22,762 nucleotides of DNA from a virus, in IMG/VR virus record IMGVR_UViG_3300006802_000626, positions 1-22,762 of that record; one strand, written 5' to 3'. Below, piece after piece: positions 13,862-21,000 of this stretch. Every line of letters starts with the position of its first letter. The first letter of the stretch is position 1. Under the pieces are notes generated by a model. That model made no database searches. It was not told the DNA's origin and saw nothing but the letters and a program-made list of their open reading frames with translations. A program made the position numbers and the translations under genes.

Positions 13862-14767
13862 ATGTCTGACATGACCTTGTTTAAACCCAACAAAGCCGCC
13901 CTCGCTCTTTTAGGAGACGTGGAAGACAACCTGACGGATCGCCTTGCCGGGTCCACTGGTGGATCTATTAACCGACGCATCAGCATCAAGGGTGGCGTCT
14001 TTCGTGAAATCATCAACGGTAAAGAAGTTCGTGTAAACGAAGAGCGTGCGATGAACGTTGTGCTGGTGAATGCCGCACCCCTTAGCCGCATGTACTACGC
14101 TGGGGTGTACAACGAGGGAGAAGTTACCAAGCCAATGTGCTGGTCAAGCGACACGCAAACGCCTGACCCCAAGGTGCCTCAGGATCAGAGGCAATCTGCC
14201 CGATGCATGGACTGCAAGCAGAACATTCGTGGCTCTGCCGCATCCGGTGAGGGTAGGGCTTGTAAGTTCCAGCAACGTGTTGCTGTGATGCTCGACGGTC
14301 AACTCGACAACGAAGAGATCTATCAGATTACGTTGCCATCAACGTCTATCTTTGGTGACGGTGAGAAGGGTAAGTTACCTCTCCAAGCGTACGGTCGCTT
14401 CTTAAAAGCGCACAACACGCACGCTATCTCGGTTATTACTGAGATGAGGTTCGACACTTCCAGCCCCACACCGAAGCTGGTGTTCAAGGGTGTTCGCCCC
14501 TTGGAAGAAGATGAGTTAAAAGCAGTTATTGCGATGAAGGATCATCCCGATACCATCAAGGCGATTACACTGAACGTCGCTCAGATGGATGGGGTTATCC
14601 CTAGTGGGGAAACAAAAGCCCTGACAGTTAAGAAGCAAGAGACTGCACCAGTAGCCACGGAAGAAAACGAAGTGGAAGAGGAACCCAAGAAAGTTACAAA
14701 GAAAGCCACTCCTGTAGTCGAAGAGAAGGCCGAACTTTCTGATATTGTGGGCGACTGGGACGATTAG
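13862..14767 (+). CDS. Candidate ssDNA-binding protein with zinc site and acidic tail
   Basis: The 301-residue protein has four cysteines (C93, C115, C118, C134) suited to bind one metal, in the spirit of the zinc site of T4 gp32. A central domain of about 140-225 follows, then a Glu/Lys-rich flexible linker, and the tail ends LSDIVGDWDD, which is acidic and aromatic like SSB tails that recruit replication partners. Position between an HTH gene and the primase-helicase supports the role. The start has a strong AAAGGAGAA SD (13849-13857). Function is inferred; the alternative is an unrelated phage zinc protein. Confidence 0.6.
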   Translation: MSDMTLFKPNKAALALLGDVEDNLTDRLAGSTGGSINRRISIKGGVFREIINGKEVRVNEERAMNVVLVNAAPLSRMYYAGVYNEGEVTKPMCWSSDTQTPDPKVPQDQRQSARCMDCKQNIRGSAASGEGRACKFQQRVAVMLDGQLDNEEIYQITLPSTSIFGDGEKGKLPLQAYGRFLKAHNTHAISVITEMRFDTSSPTPKLVFKGVRPLEEDELKAVIAMKDHPDTIKAITLNVAQMDGVIPSGETKALTVKKQETAPVATEENEVEEEPKKVTKKATPVVEEKAELSDIVGDWDD

Positions 14768-14935
14768 TCTCGGAGGGGAAAGCGTTAAGAGATTCAGTTG
14801 TTTCAACGCTACTGATCGGGTGAGTACCCTCCACCCACTTCACTGGTTAACCACGACTAGGCTGACGAGCCGAAAAGGGCGCAAGCCGCACGGTGCCCCT
14901 GTCGTGGGTTCTTTTACGTGCGAAGAAGGCGGCAA
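14768..14935 (+). ncRNA. Structured intergenic region, candidate 5' leader RNA
   Basis: The 168-base gap before the primase-helicase gene has no convincing gene but several nested inverted repeats. GGAGGG (14772-14777) pairs with CCCTCC (14827-14832), enclosing AGCGTT (14781-14786) paired with AACGCT (14805-14810). Then CCACGAC (14851-14857) pairs with GTCGTGG (14901-14907) and encloses GGCT/AGCC (14860-14871) and GGGCGC/GTGCCC (14877-14898), making a three-way junction. I do not recognise a riboswitch or ribozyme class. Confidence 0.5.
14924..14929 (+). promoter_or_regulatory. SD site deciding the start at 14936
   Basis: AGAAGG lies 6 bases before ATG 14936 and favours it over the in-frame GTG at 14918. 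Confidence 0.6.
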
Positions 14936-17803
14936 ATGAAAACAGAAGATTTTTTAAGGTCGGCACTGGGAGATGAGGGCTACTACTGTGTAGTCGGATT
15001 GAAGCCGAAAGAAGATCGGCGACTGCAAAAGTTTTACGATTCGATTGATGATGTCTTATCTGTAGCGCACAACCTTGATAACGAGGGATTCGATGCCTAC
15101 TTTGCCTTGGCGACTTTTGAGAATGGTGAGTCACGCAAGCGAGACAACGTCAAACAACTGCGGTCGTTCTTCTTGGATCTCGACTGCGGTCTGTCGAAAG
15201 AGTACCCAAACCAGTCCGAGGCGTTGGTAGCCCTACGAGGTTTCTGCAAAGATCTCTCCCTACCAAAACCCACGATCATTAACTCAGGTAATGGCATACA
15301 TGTTTACTGGTTCTTAGAAGAAGCGATGAGCCGTGACGAGTGGTTACCTGTTGCCGAGCGACTAAAGCAACTATGCAATCAGCATGATCTAAAGGCTGAC
15401 CCTGCGGTTACATCAGATTCGGCACGGATACTGCGGATACCGGGTACGCATAATCACAAGGCCGACGAGCCTAAAAAAGTAGTCGTGATTGGAGAACCGG
15501 GCAACAAGATTACATTTGCTGAGTTCAAAGCTACGCTTGGTGAGGGCTTCATTGAAGCACCCAAGAAGTATGTGCCGATGGAGAAAGATGCCATCATGGA
15601 GGCACTCTCAGGTAGCTACACCAGCAATTTCAAAGATATTCTTATCAAGACACAAGCTGGGGTTGGGTGCGCACAGATCGAATACGCTGTCACCAACCGA
15701 GCAACATTGGACGAGAAGTTATGGAGAGCGACACTTTCTGTTGCCGCATTCTGTGAAGATCGTGACAAAGCGATCCACAATATTTCAAAGGGGCACCCCG
15801 AATACACATTCGATGCCACTGAAGCTAAAGCGAGGCTGATTAAAGGCCCATACAAGTGCGCAACATTTGATAGCTACCGACCGGGCATTTGCCCCAAGTG
15901 TCCACATTGGGGTAAGTTTGGTTCCCCGATACGGATTGGTAAGAAGGTCATGGAAGCTACCGAAGACGACAACGTAGTGGTTGAGAAGTTTGCAGATATT
16001 CCAACCATGACCCCACAGCAATTCACCATACCGCAATACCCGACCCCCTACTTGCGGGGTAGTAATGGAGGCGTGTTCAAACGAGTTACCACGCCAGACG
16101 AAGTAAAAGAAGTGCCTGTTTATCACAATGACTTGTATGTCATTCGTCGCATCCGAGACCCCGAGATTGGGGAGAGTGCCGTTTTACGTTTGCACCTACC
16201 ACGAGATGGCGTGCGTGAATTTACGATGCCGCTTACAGCAGTGGGGTCCAAAGAAGAGTTTAGAAAGTACTTGGCATCGAACGGCGTTGCCGTGATCAAA
16301 ATGGATGAACTTATGGCATACATTAGTAGGTGGATAAATGATCTTCAAATGAAGGTTGCCGCTGATGCCGCAAGGCTTCAGTTTGGTTGGACAAACGACG
16401 ATCCCGAAGAACCGGACGGCCTGTCTTCATTTGTGGTTGGCAACATGGAAGTATTTAAAGATCGCATCGAGGTTAACTCCCCGTCATCAAAAACAGTCGA
16501 TCTCTTCCCAGCGTTCCAGCCCAAGGGCACCCTTGAGAAGTGGAAGCAAACGATGGAGTTTTGGAATCGTCCCGGTGTAGAGATGCACCAGTACATGTTT
16601 GGCATTGCTTTCGGTGCCCCGCTGGTCCCTTTCTTTGGGAATATAAATGGTGTGATCTTTCACACGCACAGCAAAGGTAGTGGGTTCGGCAAAACAACAG
16701 CGATGTTGGCGGGTGCTTCTGTGTGGGGCGACCCCGATGTTCTGATGCTCAAAGAGCGAGACACCTACAACTCAAAGATGAACCGTGCCGAGGTCTACAA
16801 AAACTTGCCTGTTTACGTAGACGAGATGACCAACACCGCACCGAAAGATTTGAGCGACTACGCCTATCAAGTGCCCAGCGGTCAACAGCGTAATCGGCTA
16901 GGTGCAAAAGGTAATACCGAAAGGCACAGAGGTAAGCCTTGGAAAACTCTCTTTGCCTCGACGGGTAACACAAGCATGTTAGAGCGTATAGCCCTTTACA
17001 AGGCACTACCCAAGGCAGAAGCCCAACGTATCTTAGAGCGTGAAGCAATCTCGGTCGAGTTCAACAGCAAGGCCGAAACCGATGAATTTAGTCGAAACAT
17101 CATGGCATCTTACGGTCATGCTGGGGTGCCATATCTTCAGTACATCATGGCCCACAAAGAAGAGGTTTGGAAGCTGGTGCTTTCAACTCAAGCCAAGATC
17201 GACAAAGCCGCAGGGCTTACAAAAGAAAATAGATTTTGGTCGGTCCATGCCGCCGCAACCATCACTGGGTTGTTGCTGGCTAAACGCATGGGGCTTATCA
17301 ACTGGCAGATTGCACCGATTGTCCAGTGGGCCATCGAGTCAATGAAGGGCGCCAAAGAAGACATCGACAACATGGGTGGAGATGTTGAGAGTTTACTCAC
17401 TGACTACTGGGCGGAGAATTACAACAACGTCCTTCGTATCAAGAGTACTGATACGGTCAGAGGTAGTAGCGGTGGGCTTGACCACTTGATCACACCGGAT
17501 GCAACACCCCGGTTGGCCCTTGTGGCTCGGTACGAATACGACGTTAAAAAGCTTTATCTGTTACCCAAACCCCTCAAAGAATGGTGCGGTAAAAACCAAA
17601 TTAACTATGGTGGGTTCGTTGCGGGGCTTAAATCGGGACGTACAGCCGCACGATACGTACCAAAACGACTGGGTTCAGGCACTCACATCAACTTGCCGCC
17701 ACGCTCTGTGTGGGAGATAGACTGTTCGGGATTCTTGACCGATGAGATCGAAGAAACGATTGCTGGTAAAGCCGCAGTCAACGAAAAACCGGATTCGGTT
17801 TGA
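14936..17803 (+). CDS. Primase-helicase: AEP-like primase fused to DUF927 helicase
   Basis: The 955-residue replication protein has an N-terminal archaeo-eukaryotic-type primase domain (about 15-200) with LDLD (D81, D83), a SGNGIH motif (117-122) and RILRIPGTHNHK (164-175). A middle region has C308 and CPKCPHWG (C319, C322, H324), a possible zinc site. The C-terminal part (from about 390) is a DUF927 helicase domain with Walker A GSGFGKT (581-587), Walker B LPVYVDE (624-630) and sensor-1 STGN (675-678). The fusion combines primer synthesis and unwinding, and is the likely replicative primase/helicase of this phage. The structured leader before it may regulate it. Confidence 0.9.
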   Translation: MKTEDFLRSALGDEGYYCVVGLKPKEDRRLQKFYDSIDDVLSVAHNLDNEGFDAYFALATFENGESRKRDNVKQLRSFFLDLDCGLSKEYPNQSEALVALRGFCKDLSLPKPTIINSGNGIHVYWFLEEAMSRDEWLPVAERLKQLCNQHDLKADPAVTSDSARILRIPGTHNHKADEPKKVVVIGEPGNKITFAEFKATLGEGFIEAPKKYVPMEKDAIMEALSGSYTSNFKDILIKTQAGVGCAQIEYAVTNRATLDEKLWRATLSVAAFCEDRDKAIHNISKGHPEYTFDATEAKARLIKGPYKCATFDSYRPGICPKCPHWGKFGSPIRIGKKVMEATEDDNVVVEKFADIPTMTPQQFTIPQYPTPYLRGSNGGVFKRVTTPDEVKEVPVYHNDLYVIRRIRDPEIGESAVLRLHLPRDGVREFTMPLTAVGSKEEFRKYLASNGVAVIKMDELMAYISRWINDLQMKVAADAARLQFGWTNDDPEEPDGLSSFVVGNMEVFKDRIEVNSPSSKTVDLFPAFQPKGTLEKWKQTMEFWNRPGVEMHQYMFGIAFGAPLVPFFGNINGVIFHTHSKGSGFGKTTAMLAGASVWGDPDVLMLKERDTYNSKMNRAEVYKNLPVYVDEMTNTAPKDLSDYAYQVPSGQQRNRLGAKGNTERHRGKPWKTLFASTGNTSMLERIALYKALPKAEAQRILEREAISVEFNSKAETDEFSRNIMASYGHAGVPYLQYIMAHKEEVWKLVLSTQAKIDKAAGLTKENRFWSVHAAATITGLLLAKRMGLINWQIAPIVQWAIESMKGAKEDIDNMGGDVESLLTDYWAENYNNVLRIKSTDTVRGSSGGLDHLITPDATPRLALVARYEYDVKKLYLLPKPLKEWCGKNQINYGGFVAGLKSGRTAARYVPKRLGSGTHINLPPRSVWEIDCSGFLTDEIEETIAGKAAVNEKPDSV

Positions 17804-18005
17804 TGATTTAGCCCCGGATGGGGTGCGGATTTTAGTGGACTGGAGCCGATTTACTGTGGGGTCTTCCGTGTTTGTACCTGCCATTGATACGACAGAACTT
17901 ATCGGGCAGTTCCAATCGATAGCAAATTATTACAACTGGGAAATTGATTACCGCTATAGGGTTGAAGGAGGGCGACAAGGGTTACGGTTCTGGCGGCTTG
18001 TGTGA
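17742..18005 (+). CDS. Small protein, unknown, end of the replication operon
   Basis: An 87-codon frame overlaps the primase-helicase end by 62 bases. The product is well composed after about residue 18 (FDDLAPDGVRILVDWSRF then a Tyr-rich end with YNWEIDYRYRVEGGRQGLRF), suggesting a real gene. No clear SD precedes ATG 17742, and an alternative start such as TTG 17760 is possible, so the N-terminus is uncertain. The product may be a small DNA-binding or replication accessory protein; family not recognised. Confidence 0.65.
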   Translation: MRSKKRLLVKPQSTKNRIRFDDLAPDGVRILVDWSRFTVGSSVFVPAIDTTELIGQFQSIANYYNWEIDYRYRVEGGRQGLRFWRLV

Positions 18006-18056
18006 TACTATTGTTCCGGTAGTTCCTTGTCGTAAAATCTCCTTGTATTAGCTTAC

Positions 18057-18084
18057 AGCCCTCCGAAGTTCGGAGGGCTTTTTT
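18057..18084 (+). terminator. Rho-independent terminator of the rightward genes
   Basis: AGCCCTCCGAA pairs with TTCGGAGGGCT around G18068 (in practice an 8-9 bp GC-rich stem), followed directly by six T (18079-18084). It ends rightward transcription, and the T-run overlaps the stop codon of the convergent minus-strand gene. The minus-strand side lacks a T-tract, so it works mainly for the plus strand. Confidence 0.9.
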
Positions 18085-21000
18085 ATTGGTACTCCTCAGG
18101 ATCAGTGGAGTACTCAAGGTCATCATCGTATTCGGCGATGCTACGCATCAGTTCAGGACGCATGTTCTTACTGATCGTGATGCCGTGATACATGTTTGCG
18201 GTGGTGCGCATGTGCTGTTCTAGCGAATTAATGATCGTATCAGGGAGAATGGCGGCAGTCGGATGCTTGGAATTAAATTTCCGGATCTTTTCCATAAGAT
18301 CTTTCTGAGCCGCACCGTCACCTTGGCGTAGCGCCACGTAGTATTGACGTAGCAACTTGGTCCGAGTCTCATTGGTAGTGCGGTCGATACGCTTAATGTT
18401 GGCATTAATTTCCAACTGACGCACGTACTCAGCAGGGGCAAATCCAAGCCCTTGTGCGAAGACATTCCAAGGCCCAAGCTCACCTGTAATCGGATCACCA
18501 CGCAAGGTCTGTGGGCCTTCAGCCCCATAGCGCATAGACTTCAGGACATTACCCATCGAAGACGGGAGCATCTGCTCGACACCACGCTCGACAAAGCCGT
18601 CGTTAATAAGATCCAAACCTCTTTCCATACGACTGGCTACACCGAGAACCGGACCACCAAGCATCTCCATCGTGCTAAGCATGAAGCTTTGCTGATCTTT
18701 GACGGTGTTGTCACGGAATATTAAGTCAGATAATCCCATGCGAGTGGCAACATCCACACCGAATACAGCGTTACCGAGGCCCGAGTACATGGTCTCACCA
18801 AGCCACTTGCGTGCAACTTCATCAGCCTTATCTTCATCGTCGTCTGTAAACAAGTTGTACGCCATAGCGGCAATGCCGTAGAGCGGAAGCCCCTGCACAC
18901 CAGCCATGAGTCCAGCCGAGAGGTAGATGCCACCGATCTGCTTCATAGCCTGACGACGAACCTCAGGATCTTTATCTTTCAATGCTTCTCTAGCAGTCTT
19001 AAACAGCATGTAGTACATCGACACGCCGTACCGCTTAAACATGAAGAGGACTTTACCGAGTCCGGTTTGGGCAATCCTTGGAGCCGCCGATGCAACTGTG
19101 CCGCCGTTAGTAAGTTCAGTTACGTAAATGGCGTAGTCAGCCGCTTCTTCCTGTGCGGCCTTTCCGGTTTTACCTGCTTTTTTCAGTCTGGCAAGCTCAA
19201 GTTCGTAGGCGGCAATCATCGCAACCTGACGGTTCATACGCTCACCATGGTGGAAGACAAAACCGGATGCGGCATTGACCTTGGTCAGAATATTTGTGCT
19301 GTCATCAACGTCTAGTACGTCATACACAATCGAACGATTAAGTTGCCCACGAGTAAGGGCTAAATCGGAAAGCGTCTTAAGGTGCGCCAGTTCCGGGTTT
19401 TTGTCGAAGTCGATGTTGTCCAGCGACGGGAACGCCCGTACCTTTGCTTTCTTTTCTCCGGTATCGGTCGGGACGAGCATTTCAACTTCTCGGTCGAATC
19501 CACTTTGGGTGAAGATTCGGGTTGCTCTTCCGAGTGCTTTTGTTGTTTCGGCATAACCGTATTTACCCCCAAGATAAGGCATTACGACCAACGGTATCTG
19601 GGATAAGTTTACTAACGCCGACGATATGTTGAAGCCCAAAGTCATGTTAAAGCCGAAAGATGTTGCCAGTCTGGCCCATAAAGGAACGTTCGGCGAGATA
19701 GCAAAGTCAATCCGCTTCTCAAGTTCTTTCATGTACTCAACTGCAACTTCTTCGTTACCTTGCTCTTTAACATGGTCCCGCATCTCACCACGGAGTGCCT
19801 CTAACTTATTGGCGTACTCCAAATTAGAAAGCTGGCGGGACAGGTTATAAGTCTTAGTCCGAAGGGCACCGATGGCATCACGCTTAAATCCAAGCGTGCC
19901 TTTTCGTCGCCGGAAAGACTGGGCAAAGGAGGTCTCTGGCAGTGCGTCTAAGAATAACCGCATCACCTGATCAACCGCTTTGGAATCAACTTTATTTACT
20001 TCCATCACCCGCAAGACGCTGTTTACAAACGAAGTGGGTGGGGCGTTTTTGTAAGAAATATCGGATAGGTTGGCAAATTTTTGGATCTGCTCAGCACCTG
20101 ATGCCTTGAGTTCTTTAACAGCATCGTCCCGCTCATACTTGGTCTCAAACGCCTCGACGAACAATTCTTTCGTTTTGGTGCGTGGATCAGTGGCGTGGTA
20201 CGACAGCCAGTATTTACCCGAACGTGTTAACGGGAAGTAAGGCTCAATGGCACCTTTGGCAAAAAGCTTTTGATAAATTTCTGTCTTAACTTTTCTTGCG
20301 GTCTCTTTATCAGTCAAAGATTCATCGATGCGAGAATCCAACACACGCTTAACATCTTGATACAAGGCGTTGTAAGTATCACGCATCTGGTTGTAAACAG
20401 ATTGACCCCCCGAAGCTTTTAACTTCTTCCAGTTTGCCTGTAGCTTGTCCCAAGCATCCAACTTCTCGGGGTCTTCAATATAAGAAGTACGGGGCTTACT
20501 GGGGTCAACTTGATCCAAGGTGCTGGTGTAGACCACCTCATTAAAGGTGTCCAGCATATCGGGATGGTCTTTTGCCCACTGAGCAGTGCGCTTAATAATT
20601 GGCTCAATGCTTTGGTTCCGTTTGCTTTCAGCACCCGCACGCTCCCCAACAAGGTCATCCAACCTCTTTGCCATAGGAATGTACGTACGGGAGATGTCCA
20701 CCAACGCATTAAGCGGAAGTGCCGACATGACCACGTCTTTGATCGTATTCGGCACAGAGCCTGTGAAAAACTCGTGGAAACGGGCAACCTTTTCTTTGTC
20801 CAATTGCGGGAAGCTGTGAACCCGTTCTGCTAACTTATTAAAGACAGCCCCACCATTGCCGAATGTAGCGGCGGCGTACAACATTCCTGCATCACGATTG
20901 CTTGGGGCAGGAGACAAAATGGCGTCAATAAGGCGAGTTGCCCGGTCAGCCGCAGTCTCAACACCACGGGTGGGTAAGCCGATTAGCCTACGGACAAAGT

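Noticed and set aside
14851-14910. Hammerhead ribozyme, because CTGACGA and GAAA lie close together
   Set aside because: The strand before CTGACGA does not continue the stem closed after GTC, stem II cannot form with the required GAAA after it, and the better fold pairs these bases as GGCT/AGCC.
14840-14935. tRNA gene in the structured gap
   Set aside because: The GGTTC-like stretch is not within a proper T-arm, and no acceptor stem or anticodon arm of correct spacing could be built.
14745-14939. A 64-codon frame across the gap before the primase-helicase
   Set aside because: It has no SD, an atypical composition (Ser/Thr/Arg/His mix), and overlaps a region that looks like structured RNA.
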